From: Sulfuricaulis limicola
Lineage (GTDB): Bacteria; Pseudomonadota; Gammaproteobacteria; Acidiferrobacterales; Sulfurifustaceae
Assembly (NCBI RefSeq): GCF_002355735.1
Contig: NZ_AP014879.1
Span: 992,001-1,056,000 of the forward strand
Length of the DNA stretch: 64,000 nucleotides
Reading direction: 5' to 3'
Shown: positions 36,878 through 45,778 of the stretch, piece after piece
Numbering within the stretch: position 1 is the first letter of the stretch
Layout: the number at the start of each line of letters is the position of its first letter
The notes under the pieces: generated by a model
What the model saw: only the letters and a program-made list of their open reading frames with translations
The model's database searches: none
Told to the model about the DNA's origin: nothing
Translations under genes and position numbers: made by a program

Positions 36878-37336
36878 ATGTGCGATACCATGACCTTATG
36901 GCGGAATTTTCTGTTCGTGGTTTTCTTGACGCTCCCGGTTGCCGCCCCGGGCGCGGAATCTGAGCATATGACAAAACGCTTTGCGCCTTGTCCGGATTCG
37001 CCCAACTGCGTTTCGAGCGACGCCACCGACCCGGCACATTACACGGCCCCCTTCGCACTCATTATCCCTGCCAGGCAAGCATGGCCTCTGGTCCGGGAAG
37101 CCATGAAAGAAATTCCCCGGACAGAAATCACGAATGATACAGACTTCTATCTGCGCGCCGAGTGCACGAGCCTCGTGTTCCGGTTCGTGGATGACCTCGA
37201 GCTCGAGCTGCGTGCCGGCGACGGAATCATTGCCGTCCGTTCGGCATCGAGAACGGGATATTCGGACTTCGGCGTGAACCGGCGCCGGGTCGAGCGCCTG
37301 CGGGAGGCGTTGCGGAGCAGGGGCGTCGTCAAATGA
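36878..37336 (+). CDS. DUF1499 exported protein
   Basis: 152 residues from ATG 36878; ATG 36890 is an alternative that begins straight at a signal peptide (MTLWRNFLFVVFLTLPVAA). The mature part carries the DUF1499 pattern: RFAPCPDSPNCVSSDATD near the start, then FYLRAECTSLVFRFVDDLEL and AVRSASRTGYSDFGVNRRR. The family is periplasmic or lipoprotein-like, widespread, and of unknown function. Probably co-transcribed with the preceding transporter. Confidence 0.8.
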   Translation: MCDTMTLWRNFLFVVFLTLPVAAPGAESEHMTKRFAPCPDSPNCVSSDATDPAHYTAPFALIIPARQAWPLVREAMKEIPRTEITNDTDFYLRAECTSLVFRFVDDLELELRAGDGIIAVRSASRTGYSDFGVNRRRVERLREALRSRGVVK

Positions 37337-37367
37337 TGAAGCTGAGCGTTACTAATTAAAGTCATAT

Positions 37368-37407
37368 CCCCTCTCCCCCACGGTCGTGGGGGAGAGGGGA
37401 GTTTTTT
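37368..37407 (+). terminator. Strong terminator-like hairpin
   Basis: A 14-base perfect stem CCCCTCTCCCCCAC/GTGGGGGAGAGGGG (37368-37381 with 37386-37399), loop GGTC, followed by AGTTTTTTC. Lies between the DUF1499 gene and the convergent gene ending at 37462. The stem sequence recurs in many genomes as a dispersed repeat. Confidence 0.82.
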
Positions 37408-37461
37408 CAGTCAGCTTCAAGCTGACAACTCTAAATCTCTCGCCTTACAGGTGAGGGTGGT

Positions 37462-38469
37462 TTAATTATCCAGCAGCTCGAAGTACATCAGCAGCGTTCG
37501 CTGCACGAAAAGATCGTTGTTGTCGCTCACCATGAAGAAGCGATTGCCACGATGGCGGGCCAGGCCTTCGAAATTGTCCATCAGAAACCCCTTGTTGCTG
37601 TCGAGCGTCACGATCGTTTCCGGTTTCAGCGGCAGGGCCGGCGAGCCGGACGCAAGCTGTGCGCGCCTGAGCATCACGACGACCTGACCGAAAGGGTTCT
37701 GATAATTCTGTTGCAACACCAGCACCTGGCCCTGGCCCAGGCATTCCATGGCGGTGATCCGGTCTCCCGGCGCGACGGGATAAAGCCAGGAGAGGCCGGC
37801 CACGTTGAAAATCCGGGTGTATCCCTCGCGTTCGTTTTTGAGCGGCACTTCGGGCACGGCCAGGACGCCAAACGTGGAGTCCACGCATACGGCCTCCAGC
37901 ATCTTGTTTGGATCGCGAAACACCCCGGCCTTGTCGATCGGCGCCGGCAGGGTGTACTGGCCGATGGCATAGCCGTCCGGACGGTAACGCATGATCTGCG
38001 GCACCCGCTCCGTGCCGATAATCAACTCGGCGTCACCGCGGCGTCCGTTGCGGCCGTTCAGGATGTCGAGCGACTCCGCGTCGATGCGCCAGCCGCGCAG
38101 CGGCTTGCCGCTGCCCAGTTCGCGCAGCGGCAGCGCTTGCAGCAGTTTGACGCCGGTCAGGATGTCGCCTTCGAAGAGCGGTTGCAGATGGAACAGAGCG
38201 CCCTTGTCGGAAAGGGCGTACAAAATGCCGTCGTCATCGTCCCAGGCGAGCCCCGACAATTGCGACAGCCGCCAGCCGTCGCGCATGAGATCGGGCAGTT
38301 CCAGCATGCCGAGGAAACGCAGACGCCCGGTGCGGTCGCCGGGTTTCAGGTTTTGGGAAAGCGCGACCGGCCGTGTTTCCAGGGTTGTCTGGTCCGGGAG
38401 GGCGCCGCCAGGGAACCAGGCGCACAGCATCCCGATGATCACGCCGGCAGTTTTGAGGAAATGTTTCAT
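37462..38469 (-). CDS. Exported esterase-like/phytase-like propeller protein
   Basis: 335 residues from ATG 38469 (MKHFLK); an in-frame ATG 27 bases upstream is less likely. Signal peptide to about residue 26. Body with QLSGLAWDDDDGILYALSDKG, GWRIDAESLDI, LEAVCVDSTFGVLAVPE and MDNFEGLARHRGNRFFMVSDNN, the repeated acid-rich motifs of the esterase-like activity of phytase family (PF13449), a six-bladed propeller. Periplasmic; substrate unknown. Alone on its strand between a terminator and the foldase gene. Confidence 0.78.
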   Translation of the reverse strand: MKHFLKTAGVIIGMLCAWFPGGALPDQTTLETRPVALSQNLKPGDRTGRLRFLGMLELPDLMRDGWRLSQLSGLAWDDDDGILYALSDKGALFHLQPLFEGDILTGVKLLQALPLRELGSGKPLRGWRIDAESLDILNGRNGRRGDAELIIGTERVPQIMRYRPDGYAIGQYTLPAPIDKAGVFRDPNKMLEAVCVDSTFGVLAVPEVPLKNEREGYTRIFNVAGLSWLYPVAPGDRITAMECLGQGQVLVLQQNYQNPFGQVVVMLRRAQLASGSPALPLKPETIVTLDSNKGFLMDNFEGLARHRGNRFFMVSDNNDLFVQRTLLMYFELLDN

Positions 38470-38530
38470 CGCGAGTGGCGCAAGGATGAAACCCATCCCG
38501 CCGACGGCGGGATGGGGATGAGCAGGTGGC

Positions 38531-39388
38531 TCAGTTGACCGTGATCTTGGCCTTGCCTTTGAGATCCTTGACCAGGTTGCCGATCCGGTCGTCCTGCATC
38601 TTGCGCTGGATGTTGGCGCGGGCGCGCTGATCGGCCATGAATTCCTCGAAGGCCGGTATCTTGAGCGGGCGGGTATCCTCGACCTTGATGATGTGCCAGC
38701 CGAAGTCGGACTTCACCGGCGCGGCCGAGACCGCGCCTTTTTTCATCGCCATCACGGCGTTGAAAAATTCCGGCACCACCATGCCCTGGTTGATCCAGCC
38801 GAGTTCGCCGCCGTTCTTGCCGCTCTGCGTATCAACGGACTTGTCTTTGGCGAGTTTGTCGAATTTCGCGCCTTTCTCGATCTGGGCCAGGATATCCTTG
38901 GCTTCGGCCTCGTCCTTGACGAGAATGTGGCGCACCTTGTATTCGGTCTTGTGCGTCGCCTCGACTTCCTGTTCGAAGCGTTTTTTCACGTCGTCCTCGG
39001 TGATGGGGTTGTCACGCAGCAGCTTGCGCTTGACCGCCTGCACCAGGATTTCCTCGCGCACGCGCTTCATGAGGCTGCTCACCTCCGGTTCCTGGTCGAG
39101 CTTGGTGCTGATCGCGTGCTGCGCCAGCAGCATTTTTTCGATCAGCTCATCCATCACGATCTGCTTTTCCTTGTCCTTGTCGGGAATCGGGCCAACCTGC
39201 TGCTGGCGCAGCTGCAGGTAATTCTGGTAATCCGATTGCATCAGCTTTTCGCCGTTGACCGTGGCGACGACCTTGTCGGGCTCCTTGGCCTGTTTTCCGG
39301 CCTCGTCAGCGGGTTTCTTGTCACAGCCGGCGGCAAACAGGCCGGCGGCGGCGAGAAACAGAATGAGAGCAGTGCGTGAGGTAGACAT
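38531..39388 (-). CDS. Parvulin-type peptidyl-prolyl isomerase lipoprotein
   Basis: 285 residues from ATG 39388; signal peptide with lipobox FAAGC at about residue 17-21, so membrane-anchored on the periplasmic side. SurA/PrsA-like N-terminal helices (about 45-130), then a rotamase domain (about 145-240) with YKVRHILVKDEAEAKDIL, GGELGWINQGMVVPEF and KSDFGWHIIKVED. Helps fold exported proteins. Last gene of the leftward yciB-yciI-bolA operon, about 47 bases after bolA. Confidence 0.87.
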   Translation of the reverse strand: MSTSRTALILFLAAAGLFAAGCDKKPADEAGKQAKEPDKVVATVNGEKLMQSDYQNYLQLRQQQVGPIPDKDKEKQIVMDELIEKMLLAQHAISTKLDQEPEVSSLMKRVREEILVQAVKRKLLRDNPITEDDVKKRFEQEVEATHKTEYKVRHILVKDEAEAKDILAQIEKGAKFDKLAKDKSVDTQSGKNGGELGWINQGMVVPEFFNAVMAMKKGAVSAAPVKSDFGWHIIKVEDTRPLKIPAFEEFMADQRARANIQRKMQDDRIGNLVKDLKGKAKITVN

Positions 39389-39434
39389 GGATTTTCCTTG
39401 ATGAGGGTTGTGGTTTGACTGACGGTTTCGCGGT

Positions 39435-39701
39435 TCAGACTTCATCGGGCGCGAACGCCTGGATGCTGAGGGCGTGAATCTCCTTTTTCATCATCTCGCC
39501 CAGCGCCTGGTAGATCATCTGATGCCGTTGCACGGAACTTCTTCCCTGAAATTGCGGTGCGACGATGGTGACGCTGAAATGCCCGCCGCCGCCCTTGGCA
39601 CCTTCGTGTCCGGCGTGACGGTGGCTGTCATCGCGTATCTCGATTTTCGAGGGTGCGAACACCTCGCGCAAGCGGTTTTCGATCAGGGTTGCGCGTGACA
39701 T
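39435..39701 (-). CDS. bolA: BolA-family protein
   Basis: 88 residues. Class II KH-like fold with the BolA elements EIRDDSHRHAGH (about 21-32), HFSVTIVAPQFQG and RHQMIYQAL. BolA proteins bind monothiol glutaredoxins through iron-sulfur clusters and influence cell shape and stress responses. Starts on the stop of yciI. Confidence 0.93.
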   Translation of the reverse strand: MSRATLIENRLREVFAPSKIEIRDDSHRHAGHEGAKGGGGHFSVTIVAPQFQGRSSVQRHQMIYQALGEMMKKEIHALSIQAFAPDEV

Positions 39702-40000
39702 CAGGGCAATACCTTGCGGAACGGCTTGACGCTGACCCCGGCGTAGACGCCGGCTTCCACGTACGGGTCGGCATTGGCCCAGGATTGCGCGTCTTCCAGC
39801 GAATCGAATTCGGCGACGATCAGACTGCCGGTGAAGCCGGCCGGGCCGGGGTCGTTGCTATCGACCGCTGGATAAGGACCGGCCAGCAGCAGGCGGCCCT
39901 GGTTTTGCAGCTCCTGCAGGCGCGCCAGGTGTCGCGCGCGCACCGAAAGCCGGCGCTCCAGGCTGCCTTCGTTGTCCGTGGCGTTAATCACGTACCACAT
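39701..40000 (-). CDS. yciI: YciI-family protein
   Basis: 99 residues of the YCII ferredoxin-like fold, with [21 protein letters not shown] (spanning the conserved His-Asp region near 21-41, here RHL) and [19 protein letters not shown]. Often a small dehydrochlorinase-like protein with no proven role in bacteria. Sits between yciB and bolA, starting on the stop of yciB as in many gammaproteobacteria. Confidence 0.87.
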   Translation of the reverse strand: MWYVINATDNEGSLERRLSVRARHLARLQELQNQGRLLLAGPYPAVDSNDPGPAGFTGSLIVAEFDSLEDAQSWANADPYVEAGVYAGVSVKPFRKVLP

Positions 40001-40593
40001 CAGTCGGCGGACTTGTTGGCGGCGGATTCCCCGCCCTCGGGTTTATCCTGCATGTGTCTCGCCATGAAGAACGCCTGCACCACGACGAACAGCAGCGTAA
40101 TCCCGAGCAGTCCGAATACCTTGAAATTGACCCAGATGTCCTGGCGCGTTTGCGCGTCCAGGTCGAGGCGGTAATAGAAGGCGACGTAGATGTTCACGGC
40201 GCCGAGCACGGCGAAGAAAATGCCCCAGCTCAGGTTGAGGCGTTTCCACACGTTCGCCGGGAGCGCGATCTGGGCCGACATCATGCGCTCGACGATGGTC
40301 TTGCGGCCGAACCGCTGGCTGGCGAGCACCAGCGCGCCCAGGATCCAGTACACCAGCGTCGGTTTCCACTTGATGAAGGTGTCGTCGTGCAGCAGCAGTG
40401 TCAGGCCGCCGAACACCGCGATCACCGCGAGCGTCACCACGTGCATGGTCTCGACGCGGTGATGCCGGAACCAGAAATAACCCACCTGCGCGAATGACGC
40501 GGCAATGGCCACGGCCGTGGCGGCGTAGATACCGTAAAACTTGAAGGCCGCGAAGAACAGCAGCAGCGGAAACAGGTCGTAAAGGAATTTCAT
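40000..40593 (-). CDS. yciB: Inner-membrane septation protein YciB (IspA)
   Basis: 197 residues with five membrane helices. [10 protein letters not shown]-like start ([19 protein letters not shown]), [20 protein letters not shown] near the centre and [20 protein letters not shown] are family signatures. Involved in envelope and septum synthesis; exact activity unknown. First gene of the yciB-yciI-bolA-foldase operon, read leftward with one-base overlaps. Confidence 0.92.
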   Translation of the reverse strand: MKFLYDLFPLLLFFAAFKFYGIYAATAVAIAASFAQVGYFWFRHHRVETMHVVTLAVIAVFGGLTLLLHDDTFIKWKPTLVYWILGALVLASQRFGRKTIVERMMSAQIALPANVWKRLNLSWGIFFAVLGAVNIYVAFYYRLDLDAQTRQDIWVNFKVFGLLGITLLFVVVQAFFMARHMQDKPEGGESAANKSAD

Positions 40594-40692
40594 CGTGCAA
40601 GCAGCGGCAAAAGGAGCGCTATTTTGGCACCCCGCCGGCGGGGCGGCAAGAACATCGCGGAATATTTCCGGGTTTTCGCGAGGTTTTCCCGA

Positions 40693-41436
40693 TCAGTGCA
40701 TCCGCGGGCGGGTCCAGCGGTCGAAATAGCGGTGCATGACCTGGCGCACGTGCGGGGGGTAGTCGAGTTCCTCCATCTGCTGCATGCCCTCGGCGAAAAA
40801 CGCGGCCGCGTCCTCCGGCAGGCAGCGCACCAGGTCGTCGAAAACCTTTTCCATCAGCTCCGGATTGTGCGTGCGCGTGGCGACGATGCCGCGATTCAGG
40901 TGCAACACCCGCCACGGGCGCCCGGGATTGTTCTTTTCCAGGTCCTGCTTGATGAGGTTGGCGGCGGCCTGGGCCACGCGTCCCATCAGCGTGATCAGCG
41001 GCTCCAGCGACGCGGGATCGTGCGCTCGGTTGGCGAAATTGGCCAGCGCGTTGACCACCGGTTCGAGCGTGCGGATCTGTCCGTCGTGGCGCACGATCCA
41101 GTCGGCGGCGGCGAGCGTCACGATTTCCAGGTCCTGGCGCGGAACCGGCAGGTTGAGCTGGCCGGCCCACGCGGCCAGATCGGCGATGAGCGTCATGCCG
41201 TAGTCGCCCAGCTGCGTGGCGTCGTCCTTGGCGATGGGGCCGATTTTCCCTTCCTCGCGGTCGATGCGCTCGATGATGGTCAGGAACTGTTCGATGGCCT
41301 CGGTCAGCTGGCCCGGCGTCACCTGATTGGTCTGGTCCGGACGCCGGCCCTCGTAGGTGTCATTGATCTCCGCCGCCGCGTGTTTGAAACGCAGCACCGC
41401 TTCGGCAAGGCTGGGAGGCAATGTGGTGCTGGTCAT
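40693..41436 (-). CDS. Hypothetical helical protein
   Basis: 247 residues from ATG 41436. I do not recognise a family. The chain is soluble and almost wholly helical, with no signal peptide or membrane segment. Regularly spaced hydrophobics (LAEAVLRFKHAAAEIND, LTEAIEQFLTIIERID, MTLIADLAAWAGQL, LEPVVNALANFAN, LITLMGRVAQAA) suggest a HEAT- or TPR-like array of helical pairs. Divergent from rnm, 57 bases apart. Base composition is like the neighbours. Confidence 0.7.
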   Translation of the reverse strand: MTSTTLPPSLAEAVLRFKHAAAEINDTYEGRRPDQTNQVTPGQLTEAIEQFLTIIERIDREEGKIGPIAKDDATQLGDYGMTLIADLAAWAGQLNLPVPRQDLEIVTLAAADWIVRHDGQIRTLEPVVNALANFANRAHDPASLEPLITLMGRVAQAAANLIKQDLEKNNPGRPWRVLHLNRGIVATRTHNPELMEKVFDDLVRCLPEDAAAFFAEGMQQMEELDYPPHVRQVMHRYFDRWTRPRMH

Positions 41437-41493
41437 GGGTAGATAAGGGGCGCCGTCACGAAATAATCGGGCATTCATGATACCCTGTTTGCC

Positions 41494-42393
41494 ATGGGCA
41501 ATTCCAACGCCATCCCGGTTTCGGTCACACCACAACGGCATGACATGCACACACACACCCTGCGCTCGGACGGAACGCTCACGCCGACGGAGCTGGTGCG
41601 GCGAGCGCACGCCGCCGGCGTGGAAGTGCTGGCGCTGACCGATCATGACGTGACCGACGGCATTGCCGAGGCACAAACCGCCGCGGCCGCGCACGGGCTG
41701 AGACTGATCGCGGGCGTCGAGATTTCAGTGACTTGGCGCAGCCAGACGCTGCATATCGTCGGTCTCAACATCAACCCAGAGCAATCAGAAATGCAGCAGG
41801 GGCTGGCGCGTCTGCGTGAATTCCGCCAATGGCGCGCCGAGGAAATCGGCCGCCGCCTGCAGAAAAAAAGAATCGAGGGCGCTTACGCGGGGGCGGCGCG
41901 CCTGGCCAAGGGGACCATCATTTCGCGCACGCATTTCGCGCGTTTCCTCGTGGATCAGGGTTATGTGCGCGGCCCGCAACAGGCCTTCCGGCAGTTTCTG
42001 GGGCAGGGAAAACCCGGGCATGTGCCCGGGCAATGGGCCACGCTCGAAGAGGCGGTGCAATGGATCGTCGCCGCGGGCGGACAGGCGGTGGTGGCGCATC
42101 CGGCGCGCTACAAGCTGAGCGCCGGGAAACTGCGCCAGATGCTGGGTGAATTCCGCGAGTGCGGCGGTGCCGCGATCGAGGTGATTTCCGGCAGCCACAC
42201 GCCCGAGGCCAATCGCCACTTCGCCGGCGTCGCCGCGGAGCACGGATTTCTGGCCTCGGCCGGATCGGATTATCACGGGCCGGAGAAAACCTGGATGGAC
42301 CTCGGAAGATTACCTGCGTTGCCGGATGGATGCATTCCTGTGTGGCGGGAATGGGATAACGCGGATACAACGCGGCGCCCGGCCTTTGCCTGA
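41494..42393 (+). CDS. rnm: PHP-domain 5'-3' exoribonuclease Rnm (YciV/TrpH)
   Basis: 299 residues. PHP metal-binding motifs: DMHTHTLRSDG (about 17-27), LTDHD (48-52), HFARFLVDQG, VVAHPARYKL and GSDYH (about 260-264). RNase AM trims 5' ends of 23S, 16S and 5S rRNA and degrades oligonucleotides. As in E. coli it is followed by yciO. The next start is only 19 bases away. Confidence 0.92.
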   Translation: MGNSNAIPVSVTPQRHDMHTHTLRSDGTLTPTELVRRAHAAGVEVLALTDHDVTDGIAEAQTAAAAHGLRLIAGVEISVTWRSQTLHIVGLNINPEQSEMQQGLARLREFRQWRAEEIGRRLQKKRIEGAYAGAARLAKGTIISRTHFARFLVDQGYVRGPQQAFRQFLGQGKPGHVPGQWATLEEAVQWIVAAGGQAVVAHPARYKLSAGKLRQMLGEFRECGGAAIEVISGSHTPEANRHFAGVAAEHGFLASAGSDYHGPEKTWMDLGRLPALPDGCIPVWREWDNADTTRRPAFA

Positions 42394-42411
42394 AATGTTT
42401 TCAAAAAATCC

Positions 42412-43035
42412 ATGGCCCAGTATTTTCAAATCCACCCGGTCAACCCGCAGGCGCGCCTGATCAAGCGCGCGGTGGAAATCGTGCGTGCCGGCGGCGTGAT
42501 CGCCTATCCCACCGATTCGAGCTATGCGCTCGGCTGCCACATCGGCGACAAAGAGGCGATGGAGCGTATCCGGCGCATTCGCCGCGTGGATGACCGCCAC
42601 AATTTTACGCTCGTGTGCCGCGACCTTTCCGAGGTGGCGCAATACGCGCGGGTGGGAAATGCCGATTACCGCTTGTTGCGGGCCAATACGCCCGGTCCCT
42701 ACACATTCATTTTGCCGGCCACGCGTGAAGTGCCGCGCCGTTTGCAGCATCCCAAGCGTAAGACCATCGGTTTACGCATCCCCGACAATGTGATCGCCCA
42801 GTCCCTGCTGACCGAGCTGAACGAGCCGTTGATGAGCTCCACCCTGATTCTGCCGGGCGAGGACCTGCCCCTGAGCGACCCGGAGGAGATCCGGACCCGT
42901 CTGGAGCATGAGCTGGATCTGGTGATCGATGGCGGTTTCTGCGGATTGGATCCCACGTCCGTTATCGAACTGGAAGACGGGGCCGTGACTCTGGTGCGCC
43001 AGGGCAAGGGCGACACCGCGCGGTTTGCCACGTAA
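42412..43035 (+). CDS. yciO: YciO/Sua5-family threonylcarbamoyl-AMP synthase-like protein
   Basis: 207 residues with a single YrdC domain: GGVIAYPTDSSYALGCHIGD (26-45), RRIRRVDDRHNFTLVCRDLS, NTPGPYTFILPAT and a basic IGLRIPDN. No C-terminal Sua5 domain. YciO is the paralog of TsaC/Sua5, which makes the threonylcarbamoyl-AMP used for t6A tRNA modification. Co-occurs with rnm. Confidence 0.9.
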   Translation: MAQYFQIHPVNPQARLIKRAVEIVRAGGVIAYPTDSSYALGCHIGDKEAMERIRRIRRVDDRHNFTLVCRDLSEVAQYARVGNADYRLLRANTPGPYTFILPATREVPRRLQHPKRKTIGLRIPDNVIAQSLLTELNEPLMSSTLILPGEDLPLSDPEEIRTRLEHELDLVIDGGFCGLDPTSVIELEDGAVTLVRQGKGDTARFAT

Positions 43036-43113
43036 ATCTTTCTGAAAATCAAGGGGATGAAGCCGGAATCCGGCTTTCATGTCGATGAAGGGTCCTGATA
43101 TACTCCGCGGCCA

Positions 43114-43767
43114 ATGCCCAACCTAAGCCTGCCCCAGTTTTTTGCGGTAGCCATCCTGCCCCTGCTGTTCGCCATCACTGTCCATGAGGTCGCTCACGGC
43201 TGGGTGGCCAAACTCTATGGCGACCCCACGGCCCAGCGCCTCGGGCGCCTGACCCTGAATCCGCTGAAACACATTGACCCCGTTGGCACCATCCTGGTGC
43301 CCGGTCTGTTGCTCATGCTGGGTGGGTTCATTTTTGGCTGGGCCAAGCCGGTACCGGTCACCTGGGAAAACCTGCGTCATCCCAAGCGCGACATGGCCAT
43401 TGTCGCGGCGGCGGGGCCGGCCGCGAATCTGCTCATGGCCATTTTGTGGGCCATCGTGGCCAAGGTCGGGTACGTACTGGGACCGGATTCCTGGGCCGGG
43501 ATACCGATGCAATATATGGGAGTATTTGGTATACAAATCAATGCTGTTTTAATGATTCTTAATCTGATTCCTTTGCCACCGCTCGATGGGGGGAGGGTGG
43601 CTGTTGGGCTGCTGCCGGGTCCTTGGGCGTGGCAGCTGTCGCGCATCGAGCCCTTTGGTTTTTTTATTCTGCTGGGACTGCTGGCGACAGGTGTCTTGAG
43701 CATTCTGATCAGCCCGCCAATTCATGGATTTGAGCGCCTCCTGACGTTCTTGGTGGGATTGCAATGA
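43114..43767 (+). CDS. Site-2-protease-like zinc metallopeptidase (M50)
   Basis: 217 residues with about five membrane helices. Catalytic HEVAH (about 24-28) and the downstream NLIPLPPLDGG (about 147-157) that supplies the Asp ligand, both within helices. M50B proteases cleave membrane proteins; this short form has no PDZ domain. Overlaps trpS by four bases, and the hairpin GAAGCCGGA/TCCGGCTTT sits upstream at about 43061-43079. Substrate unknown. Confidence 0.88.
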   Translation: MPNLSLPQFFAVAILPLLFAITVHEVAHGWVAKLYGDPTAQRLGRLTLNPLKHIDPVGTILVPGLLLMLGGFIFGWAKPVPVTWENLRHPKRDMAIVAAAGPAANLLMAILWAIVAKVGYVLGPDSWAGIPMQYMGVFGIQINAVLMILNLIPLPPLDGGRVAVGLLPGPWAWQLSRIEPFGFFILLGLLATGVLSILISPPIHGFERLLTFLVGLQ

Positions 43768-44987
43768 GCGCGGTCATGCCCGGCCAACCGATGCGGGTCC
43801 TGTCGGGCATGCGCCCGACCGGCCGGCTGCACCTGGGGCATTACCACGGGGTGCTCAAGAACTGGGTCAAGCTCCAGGCCGAGTACGACTGTTTCTTTTT
43901 CGTGGCTGATTGGCATGCCCTGACCACCCATTACGAAAACCCTCATATCATCGAAGAAAGCGTGTGGGACATGGTGGTGGACTGGCTGGCCGCCGGGGTC
44001 GACCCGAACAACGCCACCCTGTTCATCCAGTCCCGCGTCCCGGCGCATGCCGAGCTGAACGTGCTGCTGTCCATGATCACGCCGCTGTCGTGGCTGGAGC
44101 GGGTGCCGTCGTACAAGGACCAGCAGCTCCAGCTCAAGGAGCGCGACCTCTCGACCTACGGTTTCCTCGGCTACCCGCTGCTGCAAAGCGCCGACATCCT
44201 GGTCTACCGGGCGGGGCTGGTGCCGGTGGGCGAGGACCAGGTGGCGCACGTGGAGCTGACGCGCGAAGTGGCGCGTCGCTTCAATCACCTCTACGGGCGC
44301 GAACCGGGCTACGAGACCCGGGCCGAGGAGGCGATCAAGAAAATGGGCAAGAAAAACGCCAAGATGTATCGCGAACTGCGCACGGCCTACATGGAGCAGG
44401 GCGATCGCGAGGCGCTGGAAACGGCGCGCGCGCTGCTGGAGCGGCAGAAGAACATCACCCTCGGCGACAAGGAACGGCTGTTCGGTTTTCTGGAAGGAGG
44501 CGGGAAGATCATCCTGCCGGAGCCGCAGGCCATGCTGACGCAGGCGCCCAAGATGCCGGGACTCGACGGCCGCAAGATGTCGAAGTCCTATGACAACGTG
44601 ATCAGCCTGCGCGATCCGCCGGCGGAGGTGGAGAAAAAACTCCGCACCATGCCCACCGACCCGGCGCGCGTGCACCGCGACGACCCGGGCGACCCCGACA
44701 AGTGCCCGGTGTGGGATTTCCACATGATCTACTCGGACGCGGAGCGCAAGGACTGGGTGCAAAAGGGCTGCCGTTCGGCGAAAATAGGCTGCCTTGAGTG
44801 CAAACAAACCATCATTGACCCCGTGCTGGCGGAACTGAAGCCAATGCAGGAACGCGCCGTGGAATTTTCCCGCGATCCGCTGCTGGTCCGGAACATCATT
44901 GCCGACGGTTGCAAGCGCGCGCAGGATGCGGCGGAGACGACCTTGGTGGACGTGCGCGCCGCCATCGGACTGGGTTACAGCGGATGA
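43764..44987 (+). CDS. trpS: Tryptophan--tRNA ligase
   Basis: 407 residues, about 70 longer than E. coli TrpS (334). Class I signature HLGHYHG (about 25-31) and KMSKSYDN (about 272-279). The extra residues lie mostly between 185 and 265 (KKMGKKNAKMYREL through GGGKIILPEP), just before KMSKS, an insertion found in some proteobacterial TrpS proteins. Overlaps the M50 gene upstream and scpA downstream by four bases. Confidence 0.95.
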   Translation: MSAVMPGQPMRVLSGMRPTGRLHLGHYHGVLKNWVKLQAEYDCFFFVADWHALTTHYENPHIIEESVWDMVVDWLAAGVDPNNATLFIQSRVPAHAELNVLLSMITPLSWLERVPSYKDQQLQLKERDLSTYGFLGYPLLQSADILVYRAGLVPVGEDQVAHVELTREVARRFNHLYGREPGYETRAEEAIKKMGKKNAKMYRELRTAYMEQGDREALETARALLERQKNITLGDKERLFGFLEGGGKIILPEPQAMLTQAPKMPGLDGRKMSKSYDNVISLRDPPAEVEKKLRTMPTDPARVHRDDPGDPDKCPVWDFHMIYSDAERKDWVQKGCRSAKIGCLECKQTIIDPVLAELKPMQERAVEFSRDPLLVRNIIADGCKRAQDAAETTLVDVRAAIGLGYSG

Positions 44988-45778
44988 GCACGCCGACCGG
45001 TCCCGAAACAGCACCCCTTGCCGTGGTTCGCGGCGAGAACCTCACCCGCCTGCCGGAAGATCTGTACATCCCGCCGGACGCGCTGGAAGTGTTTCTCGAA
45101 ACCTTCTCGGGCCCGCTGGATCTCTTGCTGTACCTGATCCGCAAACAGAATCTCGACATCCTCGACATCCCCATTGCCGAGGTCACACGCCAGTACATGG
45201 GCTACGTCGAGCTGATGCAGGCCATCAAGCTCGAGCTCGCGGCGGAATATCTGGTAATGGCCGCGATGCTGGCGGAAATCAAATCGCGCATGTTGCTGCC
45301 GCGCCCGGCCGGTGCGGAAGGCGAGGAGGCCGACCCGCGCGCCGAACTGGTGCGGCGCCTGCAGGAATACGAACGCTACCGCGGCGCCGCCGAGTCGCTG
45401 GATCAGCTGCCGCGCGTGGGGCGCGAGGTGCACCTGGTTGTGATCGAAAACGACCAGCCGCCGGTCAAACGGATCGAGCCGAACGTCAGCCTGTTCGAGC
45501 TGATGGATGCCTTCAAGGAGGTGCTTGTACGCGCCGAACTTTACCGGCATCATCGCGTGCAAATGGAACCCCTGTCGGTGCGTGAGCGCATGACCCGGAT
45601 TCTGGCGAAGATCAACAGCGATGCATTTGTGAGTTTCGAGGACATGTTCGACCTGAACGAGGGCCGGCGCGGCTTGGTGGTCACCTTCATGGCGGTGCTG
45701 GAACTGCTGAAGGAGTCGCTGGTCGTGGTGGTCCAGCAGGAACCCTTTGCCCCCATCCATCTCAAGGCGGCGGCCTGA
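44984..45778 (+). CDS. scpA: Segregation and condensation protein ScpA
   Basis: 264 residues from ATG 44984 (ATGA overlap with trpS). Kleisin of the SMC complex: N-terminal helices with FSGPLDLLLYLIRKQNLDIL and LELAAEYLVMAAMLAEIKSR that bind the SMC neck, and a C-terminal winged helix (about 210-260; VTFMAVLELLKESLV). Partner of scpB, one base downstream. Confidence 0.95.
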   Translation: MSTPTGPETAPLAVVRGENLTRLPEDLYIPPDALEVFLETFSGPLDLLLYLIRKQNLDILDIPIAEVTRQYMGYVELMQAIKLELAAEYLVMAAMLAEIKSRMLLPRPAGAEGEEADPRAELVRRLQEYERYRGAAESLDQLPRVGREVHLVVIENDQPPVKRIEPNVSLFELMDAFKEVLVRAELYRHHRVQMEPLSVRERMTRILAKINSDAFVSFEDMFDLNEGRRGLVVTFMAVLELLKESLVVVVQQEPFAPIHLKAAA

